Source: Xanthomarina maritima (GTDB lineage: Bacteria; Bacteroidota; Bacteroidia; Flavobacteriales; Flavobacteriaceae). Taken from it: DNA of 64,000 nt. Shown here piece after piece: positions 42,085-50,097 of the stretch. The DNA lies in assembly GCF_008084905.1 (NCBI RefSeq), contig NZ_VSFC01000062.1, positions 113,409-177,408 on the forward strand, in the 5' to 3' direction. The notes beneath the pieces are model-generated. The model did not search any database, had not been told where the DNA came from, and was given only the letters and a program-made list of their open reading frames with translations. The first letter of the stretch is position 1. Each line of letters opens with the position of its first letter. The position numbers were made by a program, and so were the translations under genes.

Positions 42085-43686
42085 CTAAAATTTATAACTA
42101 AAACCTGTATAAATACCAATAATGTATGGATTGAAATTACCTGAAGTATTTTCAAAAGCATTTAGTTGATATTTAAAAGTAGGTTCTAAATTGAACTTTA
42201 CTTTTTCTGAAAATTTATAATCTAGTCCAACACCAAAATTGGTACTGAAACTCATATTATTTATATTATTAGCTTCGCCTATGTAAGTCTTTTTATCGTT
42301 TAATTCAGAATAGACTTCATTGCCATCTAAAATAAATGAGCTAAAACCAGCGATAATATTTAAACCTAATTTTTTGTTTCCAATTCTATAATTTAATTCA
42401 ACAGGTACTTCATAATAACTAATGCGCTGGCTTATAGCAGCATTCGATTGTGGGCTTAAAGAGTTATCTATTTGTGCAACCCCTAAATTAGTAGTGCTTA
42501 AAGCATTAAGATTTTCGTTTCCACTAGATAGGTTTATGTTCTTTAATGCACTTTGAGCTGAACTACTACTAGCTACCGTTTCGTAAATAATTACATCGTT
42601 TGTGTCGTAGCTAAGATTTAAAGAGCTTAAACCAGTACGTATTGATAATTTATTATTTAAATTATAGCTAACATTAACACCATAACTAGTGTTTACTTCT
42701 CCTGTTTTAGAGTTATTGACAAATTGACCGTCAATGTGTGATCCTTTTCCTATCGAATTATAATAAACAGGCGCAATATTTGCATACACTTGCCACCTGT
42801 TTATTATTTCATCTTCTTCCTTTTCAATAATATCTTGAGTTGCCGCAATAGCTTCTTCTATAGTTAGATTTGTTTTTGTTAGTTCTTCTATTTCAGCTTT
42901 TGTATTTTCTTCCTCAGCAACAGCATTTTCTGTTGCATTATTTAATTTTTGTAATTGTTCTTCAGTTTTAGGTTTATCAAAATCGGTAGTTGAGTTTGCG
43001 TCTTTATTATTTGAAATATTTTGATTTTCAGCTATTCTATCTTTATTATCTATATGACCATTCTTGTTAAGTTCAGTTTTATTAGTATTAGGTTTTACCT
43101 TGTTTTTAGAATTATTATTTTGAGCAATTCTATTATTACTTAAGGTGTTAACATTATTCTTATCTATTTTATTTTCAGAAATAGTATTATTTGTGATTCT
43201 AGTATCGGTTGAAATATTTTTAGAAGTATTCTTGTTATTTGGAGAATTCGATTCTTTAGAGTTTTCTGAGGCTATTTGTGTGCTATTTGAAGGTTCTGTT
43301 AGATTGGTAACGTTGTTATTTAATTGGAAATTTACCTCTGTTTCTGCTGAACTTTCAGCGTTATTGGAATTTGATAATGATGAATTTAATTCCGTATCAT
43401 TCAAATAATTTGTTGAGTCTTGTGTGCTTTTTTCAGTGTCAACAACTTTTGTGTCTATTGTGTTTTTTGAAGTATTATTGTACCACAAGCTACCTACTGT
43501 AAACATTAAAAGCAATAAGGCTGCAACTCCAACTAATCTAAACCAAATTGGGATAATTCTTTTTTTATCTTTTTTAGGATGGTTTAGTTTATGCTTAATG
43601 TTATTCCAAACTTCTGGGTTTGGAGATACTTCAAAATCTTTGAATTTTTCTTGAAAAATTCTATCTATATGTTTTTTATCACTCAT
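42085..43686 (-). CDS. Anti-sigma-like protein with inner-membrane span, long linker and C-terminal outer-membrane barrel
   Basis: 533 residues. Residues 1-48 form a short cytoplasmic part (KHIDRIFQEKFKDFEVSPNPEVWNNIKHKL) like other flavobacterial anti-sigma factors; 50-69 is a membrane helix (RLVGVAALLLLMFTVGSLWY); 70-250 is a hydrophilic Asn/Ser/Thr/Lys linker; 300-533 has an alternating beta pattern and ends GIYTGFSYKF, with the terminal Phe of outer-membrane barrels. It overlaps the sigma factor gene by one base. It would sense an outer-membrane state and release the sigma factor; this mechanism is inference. Low complexity in the linker may hide family similarity. Confidence 0.75.
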   Translation of the reverse strand: MSDKKHIDRIFQEKFKDFEVSPNPEVWNNIKHKLNHPKKDKKRIIPIWFRLVGVAALLLLMFTVGSLWYNNTSKNTIDTKVVDTEKSTQDSTNYLNDTELNSSLSNSNNAESSAETEVNFQLNNNVTNLTEPSNSTQIASENSKESNSPNNKNTSKNISTDTRITNNTISENKIDKNNVNTLSNNRIAQNNNSKNKVKPNTNKTELNKNGHIDNKDRIAENQNISNNKDANSTTDFDKPKTEEQLQKLNNATENAVAEEENTKAEIEELTKTNLTIEEAIAATQDIIEKEEDEIINRWQVYANIAPVYYNSIGKGSHIDGQFVNNSKTGEVNTSYGVNVSYNLNNKLSIRTGLSSLNLSYDTNDVIIYETVASSSSAQSALKNINLSSGNENLNALSTTNLGVAQIDNSLSPQSNAAISQRISYYEVPVELNYRIGNKKLGLNIIAGFSSFILDGNEVYSELNDKKTYIGEANNINNMSFSTNFGVGLDYKFSEKVKFNLEPTFKYQLNAFENTSGNFNPYIIGIYTGFSYKF

Positions 43687-44228
43687 TACAATGATTGAGA
43701 GTTTAAGCTCGTTTTATATTCTTCAATTCTGTCTTTTAAAATCTTTCTAGCTCTTGCTAAATTAGATTTAGATGTTCCTGATGTAATAGAAAGCATCTCT
43801 GCTATATCTTTATGCGAATAACCATCTAAAACATACAGGTTAAAAACCAATCTATAACGATCTGGTAATTCTTGTATAATTTGAAGAAGAAAATCTATCG
43901 ATATATCGTCTTCATCTACTGTTAGTTCAACGTCTTCAATGTTGCTTTCGTCAATTATTTCAAAAACACCTTGTTTTCTATAACGTTGTAACGCTGTATT
44001 TATAGTTATTCTTTTAAGCCAGCCTTCAAAAGAACCTTTATTATTATACTGAGATATTTTGCTAAAAATAGTCACAAAAGTATCTTGCAGATTATCTTCT
44101 GCTTCAGCATAATTTTTACAATACTTTAAGCAAACAGAAAACAATTTACTCGAAAAGAGCTGGTATAATTCGCTTTGTGCTTGAGTATCATTATTACTAC
44201 ATTTTTGTATGAGTTGTTTTAAACCCAA
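43686..44228 (-). CDS. ECF RNA polymerase sigma factor
   Basis: 180 residues, with sigma-70 region 2 (SKLFSVCLKYCKNYAEAEDNLQDTFVTIFSKI, GSFEGWLKRITINTALQRYR) and region 4 (LPDRYRLVFNLYVLDGYSHKDIAEMLSITSGTSKSNLARARKIL). No region 1.1 or 3, as in group IV factors. It sits between a small lipoprotein gene and the anti-sigma-like barrel gene, overlapping the latter by one base. The 31-base element upstream of the operon has an AAC-containing -35-like part and may be its own promoter. Confidence 0.92.
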   Translation of the reverse strand: MGLKQLIQKCSNNDTQAQSELYQLFSSKLFSVCLKYCKNYAEAEDNLQDTFVTIFSKISQYNNKGSFEGWLKRITINTALQRYRKQGVFEIIDESNIEDVELTVDEDDISIDFLLQIIQELPDRYRLVFNLYVLDGYSHKDIAEMLSITSGTSKSNLARARKILKDRIEEYKTSLNSQSL

Positions 44229-44255
44229 ATGAAATACGTATTAATTTAACTTAAT

Positions 44256-44651
44256 CTAATCTACTACAGGAACTACTACAACCAAATAGTTGTCGCCTCC
44301 TTGCCAAAATTTAAAAATATATGGCCCTGCATTTTCTGCTTTAAAATCAAACGAAGCTTCTGCTTCAATTTCTGTTGGTTGACAGTTCCCATTTCCTGAC
44401 GTTACATAAGCAACAACAGCTAAAGTTCGCTCATTTAATTCTTGCTCAAAATAAATGTTATTAAAGGCATGACAAGTTGATGGTTTAATATAGGTTAATG
44501 TAATTTCATACACATCACCTAAATGAAACTCTTCTGGCAATACAGCACTTTCTATAGGTAATATTTCATAATATACATCCTGAGTACTATCATCATTAGT
44601 GCTACAAGAGAAAATTAAAAACACGAATAGACAGGCTATTATTTTCTTCAT
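44256..44651 (-). CDS. Small lipoprotein leading the sigma factor operon
   Basis: 131 residues from ATG 44651 (MKKIIACLFVFLIFSC, lipobox cysteine at 16). An ATG four codons upstream (44663) is less likely because the predicted promoter would start transcription about there. The mature part is beta-rich with conserved-looking Cys residues (STCHAFNNIYFEQELN, GNGNCQPTE) and the aromatic YIFKFWQGGDNYLVV ending. I do not know its family with certainty. It is 27 bases upstream of the ECF sigma gene, so it is probably a member or sensor of the same regulon. Confidence 0.75.
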   Translation of the reverse strand: MKKIIACLFVFLIFSCSTNDDSTQDVYYEILPIESAVLPEEFHLGDVYEITLTYIKPSTCHAFNNIYFEQELNERTLAVVAYVTSGNGNCQPTEIEAEASFDFKAENAGPYIFKFWQGGDNYLVVVVPVVD

Positions 44652-44672
44652 TAAAAAATACATATTTAACTT

Positions 44673-44703
44673 GTAGATGCAAAAAGTGTGAAAAGGTTGC
44701 GTG
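44673..44703 (-). promoter_or_regulatory. 31-base promoter-like element, copy A (sigma operon)
   Basis: On the minus strand it starts CACGCAACC and ends GCATCTAC, 22 bases before the lipoprotein ATG. All 31 bases are identical to copy B at 45820-45850 on the plus strand. The GCAACC and GCATCTA parts are separated by 14 bases, like -35 and -10 of an ECF promoter. Confidence 0.7.
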
Positions 44704-44710
44704 CTAAATT

Positions 44711-44739
44711 AAAAAATCCCGAAAGCTTCGGGATTTTTT
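44711..44739 (-). terminator. Intrinsic terminator of recA
   Basis: A perfect stem (AAAAAATCCCGAA at 44711-44723, TTCGGGATTTTTT at 44727-44739) with a three-base AGC centre, six bases beyond the recA stop on the minus strand. The terminal A-run gives T on the RNA strand. Confidence 0.85.
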
Positions 44740-44744
44740 AATTT

Positions 44745-45752
44745 TTAATCTTTATTAGCTTTTAGCTGTTCTTTTATTTTTTGTTCCAATTCATCTTGAA
44801 GTTCTGGGTTGTCTTTAATCAATGCTTTAACAGCATCTCTACCTTGCCCTAACTTGGTGTCTCCATAGCTAAACCAAGAGCCACTTTTTTTAATGATTTC
44901 AAATTCTACAGCAATATCTAAAATTTCGCCTACTTTAGAAATCCCTTCTCCATACATAATATCAAACTCTGCTGTTTTAAAAGGAGGCGCCACTTTGTTT
45001 TTAACTACTTTAACTCTGGTTTTATTTCCTGAAACATTTCCATCTGTTTCTTTAATTTGAGTCGATCGTCTAATGTCTAAACGTACAGATGCATAGAATT
45101 TTAATGCGTTACCACCAGTCGTGGTTTCTGGATTTCCAAACATTACACCAATTTTTTCACGTAACTGGTTTATAAAAATAACAGTACAATGTGTTTTGCT
45201 AATAGAAGCTGTTAATTTTCTTAATGCTTGAGACATTAAACGTGCATGAAGTCCCATTTTAGAGTCTCCCATTTCTCCTTCAATTTCACTTTTTGGAGTT
45301 AATGCTGCAACCGAATCTATAACAACTATATCAATAGCTCCAGAACGAATTAAATTATCAGCAATTTCAAGAGCTTGCTCTCCATTGTCAGGCTGAGAAA
45401 TAATTAAATTATCAATATCAACTCCTAATTTTTCTGCATAAAATCTATCAAAAGCATGTTCTGCATCAATAAAGGCAGCAATACCACCAGCTTTCTGCGC
45501 TTCTGCAATAGCGTGTAAAGTTAATGTGGTTTTACCTGAAGATTCAGGACCATAAATTTCTACAACTCGACCTCTAGGATAGCCACCAACTCCTAAAGCA
45601 ATATCCAAACCTAAAGATCCAGAAGAAATAGCTTCAACGTCTACAATTGCTTGATCACTCATTTTCATAACTGTTCCCTTGCCGTAAGCTTTATCTAATT
45701 TATCTAAAGTAAGTTTTAATGCTTTTAATTTTGCTTCTTTTTCGTTACTCAT
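44745..45752 (-). CDS. recA: RecA recombinase
   Basis: 335 residues. Walker [11 protein letters not shown], Walker [11 protein letters not shown], the L2-loop segment [28 protein letters not shown] and the C-terminal acidic tail are normal. It forms filaments on single-stranded DNA for recombination and repair. The gene is bracketed by two inverted copies of a 31-base promoter-like element that belong to its neighbours. The intergenic region upstream carries a near-consensus TATTTTAG box. Confidence 0.98.
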   Translation of the reverse strand: MSNEKEAKLKALKLTLDKLDKAYGKGTVMKMSDQAIVDVEAISSGSLGLDIALGVGGYPRGRVVEIYGPESSGKTTLTLHAIAEAQKAGGIAAFIDAEHAFDRFYAEKLGVDIDNLIISQPDNGEQALEIADNLIRSGAIDIVVIDSVAALTPKSEIEGEMGDSKMGLHARLMSQALRKLTASISKTHCTVIFINQLREKIGVMFGNPETTTGGNALKFYASVRLDIRRSTQIKETDGNVSGNKTRVKVVKNKVAPPFKTAEFDIMYGEGISKVGEILDIAVEFEIIKKSGSWFSYGDTKLGQGRDAVKALIKDNPELQDELEQKIKEQLKANKD

Positions 45753-45819
45753 TTCTCTATATTTTATCTTGTGAAAGTGATGCTAAAATACTACTTCTTT
45801 TTTCACTTTACAATTTTAT

Positions 45820-45850
45820 CACGCAACCTTTTCACACTTTTTGCATCTAC
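45820..45850 (+). promoter_or_regulatory. 31-base promoter-like element, copy B (small-peptide transcript)
   Basis: Identical over all 31 bases to copy A, in the opposite orientation. It points away from recA toward a 28-residue reading frame at 45943-46029 and a terminator at 46096-46128, giving a predicted transcript of about 270 bases. Confidence 0.7.
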
Positions 45851-45942
45851 TATATAAAGTGGGAAAATTTTAGCTGTGAAAAAGAAAAAAACATACTCAC
45901 TTTTAAACAAATTAATAGTTTAAACTAAAAAGTGTAGAGGCT

Positions 45943-46029
45943 ATGAAATTTTTTAAAAAATGTATTAATGCACTAGGTGTTTCAGTAGCTATATTTATAA
46001 ATAGCAACTGTAAAGCCGATGGAGGTTAA
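45943..46029 (+). CDS. 28-residue peptide gene
   Basis: An open frame of 28 codons plus stop. The peptide starts MKFFKKCINALGVSVAIF, a short positively charged then hydrophobic signal-like segment, and ends with a polar tail containing a second Cys (NSNCKADGG). AGAGG lies just before the ATG (spacing two bases). It is placed between copy B of the 31-base element and a strong terminator, so a dedicated small transcript is likely. I recognise no homologue. It could be a secreted or membrane peptide, or the RNA itself may be the active product. Confidence 0.5.
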   Translation: MKFFKKCINALGVSVAIFINSNCKADGG

Positions 46030-46095
46030 CTCGTAAAGATGTTTTTTCGATTTAGAAATTAAATTAAAAAATATTAATAACGAGTTAGTCTACTT

Positions 46096-46128
46096 AAAGC
46101 ACTTTATAAAATTTATAAAGTGCTTTTT
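46096..46128 (+). terminator. Intrinsic terminator of the small-peptide transcript
   Basis: A perfect 15-base stem (AAAGCACTTTATAAA at 46096-46110, TTTATAAAGTGCTTT at 46112-46126) followed by TT. An additional 8-base inverted repeat, TAACTCGT (46027-46034) with ACGAGTTA (46080-46087), precedes it, so the 3' part of the RNA is highly structured. Confidence 0.8.
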
Positions 46129-46162
46129 GATTTATACAAATTCATAAACTCATAAAAAACAC

Positions 46163-46170
46163 TACATTTG
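46163..46170 (+). promoter_or_regulatory. -7 box (TACATTTG) upstream of trhO
   Basis: TACATTTG matches TAnnTTTG and lies 36 bases before the trhO ATG, after the terminator. The -33 partner is not well matched. Confidence 0.5.
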
Positions 46171-46206
46171 TACTTAAATAATCTTTAACCTTAAAATTAG
46201 TATAGC

Positions 46207-47277
46207 ATGCAACTGTACAATACCTTAAGCGCTAAAGAAAGAGCAACACTTATTGAGCAAGCTGGAAAAGAACGCTTGACTATCTCTTTCTACAAATACG
46301 CAAAAATTGAAAATCCTGAAATTTTTAGAAATCACTTATTCCTGACTTGGGATAAACTAGATGTATTAGGCCGAATTTATGTTGCTTACGAGGGCATAAA
46401 TGCGCAGCTTTCTGTCCCTGCAGACAATTTCAATCAGTTTAAATACCATTTAGACACTATTTCTTTTTTAGAAAATGTGCGATTAAATATTGCCATTGAG
46501 CATGATAATTTTTCGTTTTTAAAACTAAAAGTGAAAGTGAGAGATAAAATTGTAGCAGATGGTTTAAATGATGACACATTTGATGTGACAAATAGAGGTA
46601 TTCACGTAGAAGCCGAACAATTTAATGAACTAATAGACGACCCAAATGTTGTTTTGGTTGATATGCGTAATCATTATGAAAGTGAAATAGGCCATTTTAA
46701 AAATGCTGTTACTCCAGATGTAGATACGTTTCGAGAGTCTCTTGATCTTATTGAAGCTGATTTAAAAGAACACAAAGAAGATAAGAAACTAGTCATGTAT
46801 TGCACTGGAGGGATTCGTTGTGAAAAAGCAAGTGCTTATTACAAACACAAAGGATTTAAAAATGTGTATCAATTGGAAGGAGGTATTATAAATTATGTGA
46901 GACAAGTTGAAGCTAAAGGCTTGGAAAATAAATTTATAGGCAAGAATTTTGTGTTTGACGAACGTCGTTCCGAGCGTATTTCAGAAGATGTGATTGCGCA
47001 TTGCCATCAATGTGGAGAGCCAGCAGATTTACATACTAATTGTGCCAATGAAGCTTGTCATTTGCTATTTATTCAATGCGATGATTGTAAAGAAAAAATG
47101 GAAAACTGTTGTTCTTCGCATTGTCAGGAAATCATTCAGTTAACTTTCGAAGAGCAAAAAGCCTTACGAAAAGGTCAAGGCAATAGTAATGATATCTTTA
47201 AGAAAGGGCGAGCAGATCATTTGCCTTATAAAAAAGATTTAAGAAACATATTTGATGTTTTTAAAAAATCAGAATAA
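46207..47277 (+). CDS. trhO: tRNA uridine(34) hydroxylase TrhO (rhodanese family)
   Basis: 356 residues. N-terminal acylphosphatase-like domain (ISFYKYAKIENPEIFRNHLFLTW, IYVAYEGINAQLSVP), then a rhodanese domain with the catalytic cysteine C199 in YCTGGIRCEKASAYYKHKGF, and a Cys-rich C-terminus (HCHQCGEPADLHTNC, CDDCKEKMENCCSSHCQE) that probably binds zinc. This matches YceA/TrhO, which makes 5-hydroxyuridine at tRNA position 34 using O2. It abuts a radical SAM gene. Confidence 0.9.
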   Translation: MQLYNTLSAKERATLIEQAGKERLTISFYKYAKIENPEIFRNHLFLTWDKLDVLGRIYVAYEGINAQLSVPADNFNQFKYHLDTISFLENVRLNIAIEHDNFSFLKLKVKVRDKIVADGLNDDTFDVTNRGIHVEAEQFNELIDDPNVVLVDMRNHYESEIGHFKNAVTPDVDTFRESLDLIEADLKEHKEDKKLVMYCTGGIRCEKASAYYKHKGFKNVYQLEGGIINYVRQVEAKGLENKFIGKNFVFDERRSERISEDVIAHCHQCGEPADLHTNCANEACHLLFIQCDDCKEKMENCCSSHCQEIIQLTFEEQKALRKGQGNSNDIFKKGRADHLPYKKDLRNIFDVFKKSE

Positions 47278-48282
47278 ATGAATATTTACAAACTTTTACA
47301 ACTCAATAGAAAAATAAAAAACCATAGAATTAAGTTTCTAGGTCTCTATTTGTTGCATAAGTTTAATAAGCGCTATTTGGCAGTCAATTTAGACCCTGTA
47401 ATGGCATGTAATTTACGTTGTAAAATGTGTTATTTTACAGATGCTGATTATGTCAAAACCCTAAAAGGACAATTTAAAGAAGAGGAATTAAATCAAGTAG
47501 CAAAAACCATTTTTAAACGAGCTTTAAAACTTCAAATTGGCTGTGGTACTGAACCAACTTTATATAAAGATTTGGTTAAAGTTGTCGAATTAGGCAAAGC
47601 TTACAACGTACCATATATTTCTATAACCACGAATGCCAATTTATTGGATGAAGAAAAAATTGAAGCTCTTTTAAAAGCAGGGTTAAACGAATTTACCATT
47701 TCGCTTCATGGAGTTCATAAAGAAAGCTATGAAAACTTTATGAAAAAAGCCAGTTATGAAAAATTCCATAATGCCTTTAAAGCTTTTGAAAAACTAAAAA
47801 AACAATACAATTTTAAAGTTCGAATTAATTATACGTTTAATAAAGATAATTTCTACGAATTAGCCGATTTCTTCAAACATTTTAATGGCGAAAGTTTCGA
47901 TATTCTTCAAATTCGTCCTATTCAAAAAATTGGAAATACCGAATACAACGATTTTGATTTAGATAGTATTCGAGCAGATTATCCTCAATTAATTCAAAAT
48001 ATCAAAAAACAATGCAAGGAAAACCATATTACCTTATTGGCACCAAACTCCATTCCTAAAAATCAAAACACCAATGCGTCCAGTTTAATTTTCGATTATA
48101 CCTTTTGTTATGTCTCTCCACAAAAATTTTGGAAAGAAGGATTCGATTGGAAAAAAGAGAGTTTCAATACTTATTCTAAGAAAATAGGCTGGAGCAATGT
48201 ATTATGGTCTAATATTTTTAAATCTGAAATTGAATTAAAGTCAATGGCTAACAGACTTAATTACGAGATTGAATTCAATTAA
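47278..48282 (+). CDS. Radical SAM protein
   Basis: 334 residues. The 4Fe-4S motif C44-x3-C48-x2-C51 (MACNLRCKMCYF) is canonical, followed by GCGTEPTLYKDL (SAM-contact region), ITTNANLLDEEKIEAL and FTISLHGVHKESYE. No extra Cys-rich SPASM region is evident at the C-terminus. The substrate is unknown. The ATG immediately follows the trhO stop, so they are co-transcribed; a link to tRNA or peptide modification is possible but unproven. Confidence 0.85.
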   Translation: MNIYKLLQLNRKIKNHRIKFLGLYLLHKFNKRYLAVNLDPVMACNLRCKMCYFTDADYVKTLKGQFKEEELNQVAKTIFKRALKLQIGCGTEPTLYKDLVKVVELGKAYNVPYISITTNANLLDEEKIEALLKAGLNEFTISLHGVHKESYENFMKKASYEKFHNAFKAFEKLKKQYNFKVRINYTFNKDNFYELADFFKHFNGESFDILQIRPIQKIGNTEYNDFDLDSIRADYPQLIQNIKKQCKENHITLLAPNSIPKNQNTNASSLIFDYTFCYVSPQKFWKEGFDWKKESFNTYSKKIGWSNVLWSNIFKSEIELKSMANRLNYEIEFN

Positions 48283-48445
48283 AAAAAAGGCTATTTTAAA
48301 GTCCGTAAATAATCTTACCTTTACAGTCCAAAGTATTTACTTTGATTTGTGTTTTTAACGTAAGTAGAAATACATAAACATCAAGTTTTTTATTAATTCC
48401 CTTCTGAAGCTTAAGGGTTTCAGAATCTATATATACATTTATTAT

Positions 48446-49618
48446 ATGAGTTGTAACAGTTGCTCAACTGGTAAAGATGGACAACCAAAAGGTTGCAAAA
48501 ATAATGGCACATGTGGGACTGATAGTTGTAACAAACTAACGGTTTTCGATTGGCTTTCAAATATGTCGTTACCAAATGGAGATAAACCATTTGATTGGGT
48601 AGAAGTACGTTTTAAAAACGGAAGAAAACACTATTATAAAAATACAGAAAACTTAACGTTAAGCATTGGAGATATTGTGGCTACACAGGCACAATTTGGT
48701 CATGATGTTGGTATGGTAACGCTTACAGGTGAACTTGTAAGAGTGCAAATGAAACGTAAAAAAATTTCGGAAACAGACGAAGAGATTTTAAAAATCTATA
48801 GAAAAGCATCACAGAAAGACATTGATATTTGGTCGGATTATAGAGATAAAGAAGAGCCTATGAAAGTGAAAGCTCGTCAATTTGCTATTGATATTAAATT
48901 GCAAATGAAAATTTCTGATATCGAATTCCAAGGAGATGGCAGTAAAGCCACTTTTTACTATACAGCAGAAGATCGTGTCGATTTTAGAGAGCTTATTAAA
49001 ATGTATGCAAAAGAGTTTAAAACTCGTATAGAAATGAAGCAAGTTGGCTTTCGTCAAGAAGCTTCAAGACTTGGAGGTATTGGCTCTTGTGGAAGAGAAT
49101 TGTGTTGTTCAACTTGGTTAACAGATTTTCGTTCGGTAAGCACTTCGGCAGCTCGTTATCAACAATTATCATTAAATCCTCAAAAACTAGCAGGACAATG
49201 TGGAAAATTAAAATGTTGTTTGAATTATGAGCTAGATACTTATTTAGATGCTTTAAAAGATTTTCCTAAATCAGATGTCAAACTATATACTGAAAAAGGG
49301 ACTGCTGTTTGTCAGAAAACAGATATTTTTAAAGGTCATCTATGGTTTGCATATGAAGGAGAATGGAGTAATTGGCATGTGATTACTAAAGAACAAGTTA
49401 AAGAAATTTTAGAATTAAATAAGAAAAAAGAAAAAGTTGCAAGTTTAGAAGAATATGCTTCAGAATTAATTCAAGATACTAAAAACGAATTTGAAAACGT
49501 TGTAGGACAAGATAGTTTAACAAGATTTGATTCAAAAGGACCAAGTAAAAGAAATAAAACCAATAGAAAGAATAAAAAAAGAAGAAAACCCCAAAACAGT
49601 AAAAACAATGCGAAATAG
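48446..49618 (+). CDS. PSP1-domain protein, RicT-like
   Basis: 390 residues. A Cys-rich N-terminus (MSCNSCSTGKDGQPKGCKN), the PSP1 domain (WVEVRFKNGRKHYYKN, IGDIVATQAQFGHDVGMV) and the conserved C-x..CC block GIGSCGRELCCSTWL and GQCGKLKCCLNYE that in B. subtilis RicT (YaaT) binds an Fe-S cluster in the RicAFT complex. The C-terminal 40 residues are a Lys/Arg-rich disordered tail. Its last 11 bases overlap gldH. A role in RNA processing or complex assembly is transferred from the family. Confidence 0.87.
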   Translation: MSCNSCSTGKDGQPKGCKNNGTCGTDSCNKLTVFDWLSNMSLPNGDKPFDWVEVRFKNGRKHYYKNTENLTLSIGDIVATQAQFGHDVGMVTLTGELVRVQMKRKKISETDEEILKIYRKASQKDIDIWSDYRDKEEPMKVKARQFAIDIKLQMKISDIEFQGDGSKATFYYTAEDRVDFRELIKMYAKEFKTRIEMKQVGFRQEASRLGGIGSCGRELCCSTWLTDFRSVSTSAARYQQLSLNPQKLAGQCGKLKCCLNYELDTYLDALKDFPKSDVKLYTEKGTAVCQKTDIFKGHLWFAYEGEWSNWHVITKEQVKEILELNKKKEKVASLEEYASELIQDTKNEFENVVGQDSLTRFDSKGPSKRNKTNRKNKKRRKPQNSKNNAK

Positions 49619-50093
49619 TGTCTTGTTCATTCTTTTGGTTATTCTAATAGCCTCTTGCGACTCTAAGCAAGTGTATGATTCTTATAAGTCTGTTCCTAAT
49701 AAATGGCATAAAGATTCAGTAATTAGTTTTAAAATACATCCACCAGACACATTAAACCCGTATAACTTATATGTGAATCTTAGAAACAATAACGACTATA
49801 TGTATAGTAACTTGTTTTTAATTGTAGAGATGAAATTTCCTCATGGAAAAACCATCAAGGATACTTTAGAATATAAAATGGCAAAACCAAATGGCGAATT
49901 TTTAGGCACAGGATTTGCAGAAATTAAAGAAAACAAGTTGTGGTATAAAGAAAATGTTGTGTTTCAAGAATCTGGAGAATATAATGTAAACATTCAACAA
50001 GCCATGAGAGAAAATGGAAAAGTAAATGGCATTGTAAACCTTGAAGGTATCACAGATATTGGATTTAGAATAGAAAAACCAGCTGCAAAATAA
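49608..50093 (+). CDS. gldH: Gliding motility lipoprotein GldH
   Basis: 161 residues from ATG 49608, which gives the lipoprotein signal MRNSVLFILLVILIASC. The body YDSYKSVPNKWHKDSVISFKI and the NLYVNLRNNNDYMYSNLFLIVEM segment are typical of GldH, needed for gliding in Flavobacterium johnsoniae. Its start lies 11 bases inside the ricT-like gene and a class A PBP gene follows by four bases, the usual order in this family. Confidence 0.92.
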   Translation: MRNSVLFILLVILIASCDSKQVYDSYKSVPNKWHKDSVISFKIHPPDTLNPYNLYVNLRNNNDYMYSNLFLIVEMKFPHGKTIKDTLEYKMAKPNGEFLGTGFAEIKENKLWYKENVVFQESGEYNVNIQQAMRENGKVNGIVNLEGITDIGFRIEKPAAK

Positions 50094-50097
50094 GTTT

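Noticed and set aside
44673..45850. Inverted 31-base copies as ends of an insertion sequence carrying recA
   Set aside because: No transposase, no target-site duplication, and both copies sit where promoters are expected; recA is a housekeeping gene here.
45719..45928. 69-codon plus-strand frame across the recA start
   Set aside because: It overlaps recA antisense and the promoter-like 31-base element, and shows low-complexity hydrophobic/basic sequence only; the 28-codon frame at 45943 fits the terminator and promoter better.
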